Below are positions 1 through 7,344 of a DNA stretch of 40,869 nt, piece after piece. The notes under the pieces were generated by a model. That model had not been told where the DNA came from and ran no database searches. It saw only the letters and a list, made by a program, of their open reading frames with translations. This DNA is from JAJRRL01 sp047404195 (GTDB lineage Bacteria > Pseudomonadota > Gammaproteobacteria > JAJRRL01), in assembly GCA_047404195.1 (NCBI GenBank), contig JBDOIU010000015.1, forward strand, positions 1 to 40,869, given 5' to 3'. Position 1 is the stretch's first letter, and each line of letters starts with the position of its first letter. The position numbers were made by a program, and so were the translations under genes.

Positions 1-29
1 GTCTATCATGGTTTTTTTCTCCTTGACGC

Positions 30-317
30 TCAGTCTAGATGTCCAGTCTTTTTTTTAAGCCAGTCAACTTCAACCTGAAGTTTCCCTATCTGGGCATATA
101 AGCGATCACGCTCACCTTCAAGTGCACGCTGTGCCCTAAGTGGTTCTTTTTTGTTAAAAGCTGTTTCACTAAGCTCAACAAGCTGCCTTTTCCATTCGTT
201 GATCTGTGTTGGGTGAACATCAAATTCGCTTGATAATTCAGCGGTCGTTTTGTGCCCTTTTAGGGCTTCAATAGCAACCTTTGATTTAAAAGCTGCCATA
301 AAGCGTTTTCGTCCCAT
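30..317 (-). CDS. IS3-family transposase subunit OrfA
   Basis: A 95-residue helix-turn-helix protein of the IS3-family OrfA type, which binds the element ends and supplies the N-terminal part of the OrfAB transposase. The protein opens MGRKRF with a basic stretch and the HTH core (AELSSEFDVHPTQINEWKRQ), followed by a leucine-rich helix ending WLKKKTGHLD. The ATG at 317 is chosen because AAGGGAG lies 6-7 bases upstream; a 7-residue N-terminal extension is possible but lacks a ribosome site. OrfB starts in the -1 frame at position 9 (ATG, reading MID), has its own AAGGAG site at 20-25, and is cut by the window edge, so completeness of the element cannot be judged. Family assignment is from recognisable motifs; the subgroup is not determined. 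Confidence 0.9.
   Translation of the reverse strand: MGRKRFMAAFKSKVAIEALKGHKTTAELSSEFDVHPTQINEWKRQLVELSETAFNKKEPLRAQRALEGERDRLYAQIGKLQVEVDWLKKKTGHLD
48..56 (-). other. Putative -1 programmed frameshift site (A8G)
   Basis: On the minus strand eight A residues followed by G lie near the end of orfA. IS3-family elements make OrfAB by -1 slippage on such A-runs. Sliding one base back reads through the orfA stop (30-32) into the frame that continues at the orfB ATG at position 9. The sequence and frames are seen directly; slippage itself is inferred from the family. Confidence 0.6.
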
Positions 318-359
318 AGTTATCTCCCTTATGGTCATTAGTAGAGTTTACACTAATGT

Positions 360-399
360 CTCATTTCTGGGGTCCACTACTCATTTCTGGGGTCTACTA
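360..399. repeat. Tandem duplicate of an IS end, 2 x 20 bp
   Basis: Two adjacent 20-base copies (360-379 and 380-399) differ at one base; both contain CATTTCTGGGGT. The inner copy lies at the expected position of the upstream end of the IS3 element. A second, directly repeated end next to it suggests abutting insertion of two related elements or a remnant left by an earlier copy. Confidence 0.7.
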
Positions 400-923
400 T
401 ATGTATCTTGGTGTTAATGAAATTCACCCCAGAAAAATATTTCTGCATTGGCATAGCACCTTCAAAATTCAAACAATGATTTCTCTGCAATCTATTTGAT
501 CTATCTTACCTCAATAATCCTTGCACTTTCCGATCAACATACTGACAATCTAACAAGTCATAAACAGCAACCTGAATGCTGTTGACGCACATTACCTCAA
601 AATAAATAACGTTGTGATATAGATTCAGCGACCATATAGAATAGAAGCTCAATGAAAACAGTCTTATATTCTAAAAAGGACTGACACTGACCCGTGGAAA
701 TGAAAATACACCTACTCAAAATCCTCAGCTACCAAATAATCTGTGACTATGCGTGTCAAGTCCATTATCACTGGTCCTCAAGGGATTTAGGCATTCATGA
801 TAAGAATACACATAAATATAACCCTAAGAGAGCCGATTTGACAAATAACTTTTCTCATGTATAGTTATGTTTTCAGCAGGTTCCTGCTGTGATTTGATGC
901 AACTTTTACAAGGAAACTTTAAC
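400..923. other. Intergenic region, no gene recognised
   Basis: About 520 AT-rich bases between the IS end and the GTPase gene. No reading frame with a ribosome site, no RNA gene and no convincing repeat was found. The promoter of the downstream gene should be here, but I could not pick one with confidence. Confidence 0.5.
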
Positions 924-3041
924 GTGAGAGAACACCAGATGAATCTAGACATGGAGAAGCTTGAAGAGTTGCTCCTAGAGTCAACGCGACGCATAAGCGC
1001 AATTGCAGGTAAAACGATTATTTTACTCGGCGGCATCACTGGCAGCGGCAAAAGCACGACTATCAACAGCCTTATTGATGTGCCACTTATCGAACATGTC
1101 GATGATGAAACGGGAAAAGGCACTATTCTGATTGCCCCTGACCACAGAGGAAGATCGGCAAGAATTGGAGGCGCAGGATCAGAAACCACATACCCTGACC
1201 TCTATCCCATTCCAGACCGCGCTGATGTATCAATTTGTGATACCGCAGGATTTTTTGAAAGCCGTGGTATTGAATATGAGATATGTGTACACTTTTCACT
1301 AATTGCTGCAATCAGGGCTGCTCGAAAAATACAAGCTCTCTTGACAGTAACAGACGGTCACTCTCTACTTGGCCCAGAAGGCAGAGGAATGATTGCTACA
1401 AAGATTATGAATAAAATTGAAAGTCTCATTGGGAGTCACCCAGGTGGTATGCAAGAATCAGTTTTTTTTGGCTTCAATCAAAGTATCGACTCAAGACGCT
1501 CTAAAACCGAAACTCAGCTCAGGGCGTCACTTCAACAAAAATATGAGCTCTATAGCGATTCAAGATTTCCGCGCGAACAAGCAGCAGCACGAGCATTCAA
1601 TAAAATGCTTGCATGTCAAATTGTCCCAGTGTTGCCGCTTAGCCGGGGTCGACAAATGCGACTACTGGAACGCCTAACCACTGCTCCTGGATTAGAAATC
1701 GATACATCTGCGCTAAACGTTTTTGGAGAATTCCAGGCACACATGGTTGGCTTTTGTACGATCATAGCCAGCCGCTTGCTACTCAAACACAATATCCTCA
1801 GTGTAAAGAATACTGAAATAACTGAGTGCTCTAACCAAATCCAAGAATTAAGTCAATACATTACAAATTTGACCCAGGAAATGGCAAATCTACAAGCCCA
1901 AATTGATGCACCAGCTCAACCCGACCGAGCTGTTGAAACTAGATTACGTAACGCAATAGCAAAGTCTGAAAACCGCATAACTGCGTGTGAAAATAAAATT
2001 GCAACACTCAGAGAAAAAGTCGACAAGCTAACTCAAAAAAATCAAAGGCTCAAAGAAGCAAAACATCAGTATGAGACAGATTCCACCCACCTTGAAACAG
2101 CCTCAAAGGAGTATGATGAAGAGAAGCTCTACGGTGAAGTTAAAAAAGGTGTTGTACATGAAGACAAACATATCATAACAACAAGATCAGCGTACCCTAT
2201 TGCTGATGTTGACATTGACGCTATCCGTGGTGTATCCGAAGGGGAAGAGGGTAAATACGAAGAAATCTCCAAGGAAAACGGCAAGTATACAGGAAAATAC
2301 ACAACACCGAGCCACGTATATGGACGGTGCAAGGTCACACTTTACTCAGAAAAAAGGCATACTGTAGAAAATAAACATCAAGCAGTTCTACTTGATCAAG
2401 AAATTACTCATAACGAGATCAAGATCCACACTACGCTTCCTGATAATATTAGGAGAAAGGAAGCAGATATCGAGGCTGCGAGGGAAGATATTGAGAACTT
2501 CGAACAATTGATCAATGATAATGCCGCTGAAGGAAGAGCATCCAAAGAAGCTGAGAATGCTTCACTAAGACTAATTATTACTAGCAAACAATCAGAACTC
2601 ACACGCCACAGCGAAAGTCGGGCCCAAATTGATGCTAAGGTGCGCACGCTCACTGATGAAGTAAGTACACTACAAGAGCAATTAGGCACAAATAATAGTA
2701 GTTTTTGCATGCTACTCAGATTCTTACTATTGATACCTGAAATGTGCCTCAGCTCAGAGACCTTACGTAAATTTAAAGAGCTATCTGAAACCACATACCG
2801 TGCTGAGATTGGCGATAAAGTTGGCCATATTAGACCAATCGGAGAAACTGTAGCCGCAGCAACCGCTGGTGGAGGACGCCTCCTGCAGACAGCTGGGGTC
2901 CCCCAAACGGTAGCCACAGCAACCACTGGTGGAGGAAGCTTCCTGCAGAGAGCTGGGATCTTCCAAACTGTAACCGGAGCAGCAACCCCAGAGTCAGAAA
3001 TTGCACTACCCGATCCATCAAGTATACCCCCAAATATATGA
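924..3041 (+). CDS. P-loop GTPase-like protein with long coiled coil
   Basis: A 705-residue protein of unknown role. The N-terminus has a G1/Walker A loop (GITGSGKST, about residues 37-45, Lys43) and a G3 motif DTAGFFESRG (Asp106), as in AIG1/GIMAP or septin-like GTPases and their protist relatives; a clear NKxD (G4) motif is not seen. Residues about 310-430 and 520-630 are strongly charged, heptad-like and probably coiled coil. The tail carries 20-residue repeats rich in Gly, Ala and Thr. I prefer the GTG at 924 because AAGGAA sits 8 bases upstream; an in-frame ATG at 867 has no ribosome site. The next gene starts 52 bases downstream on the same strand, so the two may form an operon. A membrane-remodelling or host-directed GTPase is possible, but that is inference. 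Confidence 0.8.
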   Translation: MREHQMNLDMEKLEELLLESTRRISAIAGKTIILLGGITGSGKSTTINSLIDVPLIEHVDDETGKGTILIAPDHRGRSARIGGAGSETTYPDLYPIPDRADVSICDTAGFFESRGIEYEICVHFSLIAAIRAARKIQALLTVTDGHSLLGPEGRGMIATKIMNKIESLIGSHPGGMQESVFFGFNQSIDSRRSKTETQLRASLQQKYELYSDSRFPREQAAARAFNKMLACQIVPVLPLSRGRQMRLLERLTTAPGLEIDTSALNVFGEFQAHMVGFCTIIASRLLLKHNILSVKNTEITECSNQIQELSQYITNLTQEMANLQAQIDAPAQPDRAVETRLRNAIAKSENRITACENKIATLREKVDKLTQKNQRLKEAKHQYETDSTHLETASKEYDEEKLYGEVKKGVVHEDKHIITTRSAYPIADVDIDAIRGVSEGEEGKYEEISKENGKYTGKYTTPSHVYGRCKVTLYSEKRHTVENKHQAVLLDQEITHNEIKIHTTLPDNIRRKEADIEAAREDIENFEQLINDNAAEGRASKEAENASLRLIITSKQSELTRHSESRAQIDAKVRTLTDEVSTLQEQLGTNNSSFCMLLRFLLLIPEMCLSSETLRKFKELSETTYRAEIGDKVGHIRPIGETVAAATAGGGRLLQTAGVPQTVATATTGGGSFLQRAGIFQTVTGAATPESEIALPDPSSIPPNI
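2844..2987 (+). repeat. 60-bp in-frame tandem repeat, about 2.4 copies
   Basis: Units 2844-2903 and 2904-2963 plus a partial third to 2987, all in frame inside the GTPase-like gene. Each encodes 20 residues of the pattern TVAxATxGGGxxLQxAGxxQ. The unit ends are similar at the DNA level, which suggests fairly recent duplication. Confidence 0.85.
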
Positions 3042-3093
3042 AAAACTAACAACCACTATCCTCTATAGACCCATCCTTCATAAGGAGATCACC

Positions 3094-4752
3094 ATGCGTG
3101 ACAACAAAAAGATACTATTAATAACCAGCGAGGCAGTCAATAGTGATTTCAGTACTATATTGACTCAATACCTAAACGGCATGAATTACAATACCGTAGA
3201 AGACGAAACTGGCGAAGATGCTTACCTCCCCCTTACGTCTGAAGGGGATATGAACGACACTTATAGACCAGTCTCGCCTGAATGCATTCTAGAAAAAATC
3301 TCATCTCAGATAGAGAAACATCCCACTAAAATTGTATTTACATTTCCCGAGTATTGCCTGAACACAAACAGTGAAGCACAAAAGAAAGCTCATCTTATAC
3401 TAGGAAGAATCTCAAAAATACTTTCCTATGACACACGAATAGCTAAAGCATCTGTGCTGGCATGCATTCACAAGATAACGAGACGTGATGAAAGACAACT
3501 GGGCAACGCACTTCGGTCAACGGTTCGCTTAATTGGGCTTGGACTCCCTGACGAACTACTCTATTTTCCTACTCACCGCATCCATTACCTAGAGCCGGAC
3601 TATAATGGCGCATGCAGAAATAAAGTCAGTACAACACTAACTCATTGTTCTCCGCTTACGTCTACAGTTAAGTTACTGAGCCCAGTTAAATTACCTCAAC
3701 AACCGAGTGCAAAACAAACTCGAGCTGTTTTTAGTGGTAAGACGAATCTTTTACCACAGAGATTCGCTGTTAGTAATACGAATAAATTAATCATTGCCTC
3801 AGTTGCGCTAGCATCACTCTTTATGTACTCAACTGATACCAACAACCCTGAGGACATTAAAAGCACTGGCATGGTAGCGTTTGGACTGGCAGTTTTTTTA
3901 ACCACAGTTTTTGCTATCAAAAAATTTCTTAGTAAGTGCCAAAACGCCAGTAATGCTGCAGCATCGGATTTCAAGAGCGGGCTAAGCATCATTAGTGCTT
4001 CACTCGTCAAAGAGGCTGGCTCCTTTAAACAGCAAACATTCAATGAGTATAAAGATTTCATGCAGGCTGTAACCGGCCTTGTTAATCAGCTACGAATAGA
4101 TATTGATAAAGTGGCCGACAGTACTGCAAATACTATCGATACAGCTGGCACGACTATTGCAGGCGTTAGTGACAGCACAGAGCGCTTGACTACAGGCACT
4201 CTTACCTTAATCAATGGCCTAGATCGATCACAGAGCAAATTGCTATCTGACCTAAGACCACTTACCCGCTCGTTGAACAGATCACTGAGAACTGTCAACA
4301 ACGAGCTCATGAGCATCAGCGAAACATCGCGCTTTAATATGAATAGACTCACCAACACAACAACACAAAATATGGACAGACTCACCGGCACAACAGCACA
4401 TAACATGAACAGACTCACCGGCGCAATAGCACATAATATGGGCAGACTCACCGGCACAACAGCACAGAACATGGATAGACTCACCAACACAACAACACAG
4501 AACATGGATAGACTCACCGACACAACAACACAAAGCATGGCCAGATTGACAGAAATAACTGACGCGACGATGCAGAGCATCGCTCATGATTTAACTGAGT
4601 TTCAAAGGGCAGGTAGTAAATTTTTAAATGATGACGTTAAAGATACGATGGATAAATTAGTCAAAGCGATTAAAAATGGTGCCCTCAAGCCAGATGTTAG
4701 GGTGGATGTGTCTGGCAACAAAATAACAGTTAAAGGAGTCAGCCTCTGGTAG
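3094..4752 (+). CDS. Membrane protein with hendecad repeats, Inc-like topology
   Basis: A 552-residue protein that I cannot assign to a family. The start at 3094 has a strong AAGGAG site 7 bases upstream. Residues 1-229 form a soluble domain (opening KKILLITSE). Two hydrophobic segments follow, about 232-248 and 259-275, joined by a short polar loop: a bilobed hairpin like those of Chlamydia Inc proteins. The remainder is helical and Ser/Thr/Asn-rich, resembling phasin or coiled-coil tether regions, and includes seven 11-residue repeats of the form NMxRLTxTTxQ at residues 415-491. Eleven-residue periodicity favours right-handed or amphipathic helices. The C-terminus has a short beta-like end (VDVSGNKITVKGVSLW). 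It lies 52 bases after the GTPase-like gene and could act with it at a membrane; that partnership is inferred only from position. Confidence 0.8.
   Translation: MRDNKKILLITSEAVNSDFSTILTQYLNGMNYNTVEDETGEDAYLPLTSEGDMNDTYRPVSPECILEKISSQIEKHPTKIVFTFPEYCLNTNSEAQKKAHLILGRISKILSYDTRIAKASVLACIHKITRRDERQLGNALRSTVRLIGLGLPDELLYFPTHRIHYLEPDYNGACRNKVSTTLTHCSPLTSTVKLLSPVKLPQQPSAKQTRAVFSGKTNLLPQRFAVSNTNKLIIASVALASLFMYSTDTNNPEDIKSTGMVAFGLAVFLTTVFAIKKFLSKCQNASNAAASDFKSGLSIISASLVKEAGSFKQQTFNEYKDFMQAVTGLVNQLRIDIDKVADSTANTIDTAGTTIAGVSDSTERLTTGTLTLINGLDRSQSKLLSDLRPLTRSLNRSLRTVNNELMSISETSRFNMNRLTNTTTQNMDRLTGTTAHNMNRLTGAIAHNMGRLTGTTAQNMDRLTNTTTQNMDRLTDTTTQSMARLTEITDATMQSIAHDLTEFQRAGSKFLNDDVKDTMDKLVKAIKNGALKPDVRVDVSGNKITVKGVSLW
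4336..4599 (+). repeat. 33-bp tandem repeats (7 good copies, 1 degenerate)
   Basis: Seven consecutive 33-base units from 4336 to 4566 encode 11-residue repeats (NMNRLTNTTTQ, NMDRLTGTTAH and so on). A decayed eighth unit (4567-4599) reads TMQSIAHDLTE. No unit breaks the frame. Confidence 0.92.
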
Positions 4753-4798
4753 TACCCAGGTGGAATAGTTAATGTGATATGCATTATCCACTCGCGCA

Positions 4799-4966
4799 AC
4801 ACAAATCATTAGTACAGTATTACTAGCAAGCACTGGTATCGGTCTCATTATCGGATTAGTACAGCTGCTTGTTACAGCAATACATGCGCATGGTCAACAC
4901 AAACAATGACACTGGTAACACTGTAACAGCAGGATTTCTACTTTGTAAGTTGCCAGAATTGCAGTC
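4799..4966 (+). pseudogene. Fossil of a membrane module found intact at 6998-7186
   Basis: One frame from 4799 reads QIISTVLLASTGIGLIIGLVQLLVTA and stops at 4906. A second frame then reads NTVTAGFLLCKLP. Both pieces match, in order, the C-terminal half of the protein encoded at 6575-7210 (QIILIVLCALTGVGLIVGLIQLAITA, then EVAACQFLLCKLP): about 19 of 32 residues are identical in the first block and all seven in FLLCKLP. No start codon or ribosome site precedes it. It is best read as a degraded paralogue broken by a frameshift. Confidence 0.75.
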
Positions 4967-5416
4967 TAGCAGTGATCGGAAACTTTCACAGACCTAGGAT
5001 CAAAGACTGGATATTAAAACAGCCTCACAAAGCACATTACAAATCCTGAACCCGCACTGAAATGGTATTGCAGCCAGACACCACAGTCACTTTAAAAACG
5101 CATAACCATGCTGATATTAGCGACTAAGACTAGCGTAATACCACTTTATGTCAAGAATCAAGTGATGCCATACAGTGCGTGGTCTTTGTAGTATAAACAT
5201 GAGCTTGTTGATAACATATTGAGAATTTCAAAATATACCTTTGAAGACAAAATTCTTCTAAAAAAACAGACAATACCGTAGATTCTACGCATGCGTAGAA
5301 CTCGCACTACTGGTATCATTTGAATACGCAAAAGATATGTTTCAATCAACGCCATTCGGTATTGAGTAAATACATATCCTAAAGGCAAAAAATATTCTCG
5401 CTAAGGAGAAAAACAG
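4967..5416. other. Intergenic region, nothing recognised
   Basis: About 450 bases between the decayed membrane module and the ankyrin gene. The only open frame runs on the minus strand (5158-5388), has no ribosome site and resembles no family. Upstream decay of an older gene is possible but not demonstrable. Confidence 0.45.
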
Positions 5417-6340
5417 ATGAGAAGCGTCGAAGCAAGTGCAAACACTAGCAAATTAAATGATCTTGATGATTTTGTGGAGATTTTTCGCACAAAGTTTGAG
5501 AATCCACTCGTACAAGCAGCCTACAATCAAGATATAGAAGAAGTCGATCGGCTCCTTGCAAAGAAAGCAGACCCGAATCAACTTGACAGAAGCAGCAAGT
5601 CTCCCTTAAATGCTTGCATGACATGGCCATGCGAAAACACCAAGTATATCCTGCATTTATTAATTACGGCCAAAGCAGATCCCAACGCGGTGGACATCAT
5701 GGGAAATACTAGTCTTCATCATATCTGTGCATCAAATGTACGTGACACCAAACATACTGCAGAACTTATCCAGATGCTGGATAAAACGGAACATAGGGGT
5801 CTGATTGCGGACATAAATCATCAAAACGTCATTGGATACTCAGCATTACATTGTGCTACTGCAACTTTTCTAGGTCCTCACTACGATACTGAGGACACGT
5901 CTATTATTAGAGCACTATTAGACATCAATGTAGACCCGAGTATTCAAGCACATACCGACGATACAGAGCTGGTAAATAGGGATATTGCAGGAAACACGGC
6001 ACTGATGTTTGCTATCAAGGGAAAAAACATTGAATTGGTTGAATTACTTTATAAAAACACTAGGCCACAGGACTTACATATACAAAGCGCGTCTGGTAAA
6101 ACAGCCATAGATTATGCTAGAGAACAAATCGGAAAACCGGTGATAATGCATACACTCATGGCCTGCTTAGATAACGCGCGGACCACTTTTTTGTTTCAAC
6201 AACTGTTAATGGCCCGCTCTACTCATATAGGACGGTTCAGTAATGTACCAAAAGAGACACTGTCAGAAATATTCTCATTTCTTGGTGACTATGGTTGCAA
6301 AGCAGCAGAGGAAGCACAACAGCACGTTAGCCACAGCTAG
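5417..6340 (+). CDS. Ankyrin-repeat protein with C-terminal F-box/PRANC-like motif
   Basis: A 307-residue protein with roughly five ankyrin repeats across residues 30-235, shown by phrases such as NPLVQAAYNQDIEEVDRLL, GNTSLHHIC, GYSALHCA, GNTALMFAIKGKNIELVELL and SGKTAIDYA. Residues about 276-292 read NVPKETLSEIFSFLGDY, which fits the short F-box-like helix (LPxExxxxIxxFL) seen at the C-terminus of poxviral and some bacterial ankyrin proteins, where it recruits SKP1-cullin ubiquitin ligases. The repeats would bind a host target. The start has AAGGAG 8 bases upstream. The ankyrin call is firm; the F-box-like call is from the motif only. No signal peptide is visible. Confidence 0.88.
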   Translation: MRSVEASANTSKLNDLDDFVEIFRTKFENPLVQAAYNQDIEEVDRLLAKKADPNQLDRSSKSPLNACMTWPCENTKYILHLLITAKADPNAVDIMGNTSLHHICASNVRDTKHTAELIQMLDKTEHRGLIADINHQNVIGYSALHCATATFLGPHYDTEDTSIIRALLDINVDPSIQAHTDDTELVNRDIAGNTALMFAIKGKNIELVELLYKNTRPQDLHIQSASGKTAIDYAREQIGKPVIMHTLMACLDNARTTFLFQQLLMARSTHIGRFSNVPKETLSEIFSFLGDYGCKAAEEAQQHVSHS

Positions 6341-6384
6341 TCAATGCCCCATAAATCCAATGTATAACAAACAGGACAACAATA

Positions 6385-6543
6385 ATGACAGATATACAAC
6401 CCATTGTTTTATTGCTTGATAATAAACACGAGGAAAGTGCGGGCTTTATAAATACTTTAAATCCTTTGGTATCTCAATACATGCCATTACAATCAGCCAG
6501 TACCTCCCAAACAAAGAGAGTCGTTGTAAGTGTAGCGTTGTAA
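6385..6543 (+). CDS. Small hypothetical protein, possibly an N-terminal gene remnant
   Basis: A 52-residue reading frame opening MTDIQPIVLLLDNKHEE, with a weak AGGA site 8-12 bases before the ATG. Its opening recalls the start of the 3094-4752 product (a short polar lead, then ILLI and an acidic helix), but the resemblance is weak. The next frame (6575) begins 31 bases later in another phase, so the two may be halves of one broken gene. Function unknown. Confidence 0.4.
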   Translation: MTDIQPIVLLLDNKHEESAGFINTLNPLVSQYMPLQSASTSQTKRVVVSVAL

Positions 6544-6574
6544 GTGCAGCATCAGGCACTTTTAGCGGCCCTGT

Positions 6575-7210
6575 GTGCCCAGTAGTACGCTACAAAAACC
6601 AACACAAGAAATTCACTCTGGTGCATGCTCGAAACCTGAATGGGTGCCACCCTGCGACTGGCCGCATGATGATTCAGAGGAACGATATGAATTAAATAGA
6701 TATGAAACTCTAATTCCAAATATGTCTTATTACAAGAATCTACCAGACATAAATCAAAAACTCTTCTATTTTTCAACTCCAAAAACAACTGAGTTTGGTG
6801 ATGATAGGAATTTCACTGGCCCGATGTTGTGTGTATCTGAAGGGGCAGAGAACAAACACTTTCTCCGCCTGAACCAAATTAATGAAATAATTCAACTTCT
6901 ACAACAGGAAAAAAGTGAAATACTTCAACAACAGGAAAAAAGTGATGATTTTGAAAAAATTGTCTTAGCAATTAAACGTGGCCCTAAACCAACAACAGGC
7001 CAAATCATACTGATTGTGCTATGCGCACTCACAGGCGTAGGACTGATCGTTGGATTAATCCAACTCGCCATCACAGCAAAAATCGCACACTATGAAAACA
7101 CCAACTGGCGTAAATATCTAAAATACACAGGTGAAGTCGCAGCATGTCAGTTTCTATTATGCAAACTTCCACCCCCACCAATATGCAAAAATGTAGTCTT
7201 TGATACCTAA
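6575..7210 (+). CDS. Unknown membrane protein, intact copy of the FLLCKLP module
   Basis: A 211-residue protein of unknown role. The GTG start at 6575 has no obvious ribosome site; an internal ATG at 6721 is an alternative, and the true 5' end may lie in the preceding small frame. The first 110 residues are polar, followed by a short helix with a duplicated QQEKS unit. A single strong hydrophobic segment lies at about residues 144-169 (LIVLCALTGVGLIVGLIQLA). The C-terminus has QFLLCKLPPPP. The last 70 residues match the decayed copy at 4799-4966, so this is a repeated module in this genome. A membrane-anchored accessory or secreted protein is likely. Confidence 0.6.
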   Translation: MPSSTLQKPTQEIHSGACSKPEWVPPCDWPHDDSEERYELNRYETLIPNMSYYKNLPDINQKLFYFSTPKTTEFGDDRNFTGPMLCVSEGAENKHFLRLNQINEIIQLLQQEKSEILQQQEKSDDFEKIVLAIKRGPKPTTGQIILIVLCALTGVGLIVGLIQLAITAKIAHYENTNWRKYLKYTGEVAACQFLLCKLPPPPICKNVVFDT

Positions 7211-7344
7211 CACCTAGAACTCAACTTAGTTACAAGCCCTCAGTGAAGTGAACTCTATCTTCTATAGCGTGATGAGCCCTATTCTTGGCCAAACATAGCA
7301 AGCGTGATTTTAATATATTGGTGCAAAAGCCACTTTATTTAGCT

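Noticed and set aside
2408..3052. 214-residue frame antisense to the end of the GTPase-like gene
   Set aside because: It is a shadow of the repetitive sense frame; no ribosome site and low-complexity sequence.
4086..4580. Antisense frames rich in Cys, Val and Leu across the 33-bp repeats
   Set aside because: They arise from the 33-base periodicity of the sense gene, which has a strong start and protein-like composition.
5158..5388. 76-residue minus-strand frame between the fossil module and the ankyrin gene
   Set aside because: No ribosome site and no recognisable domain; composition is like noncoding DNA.
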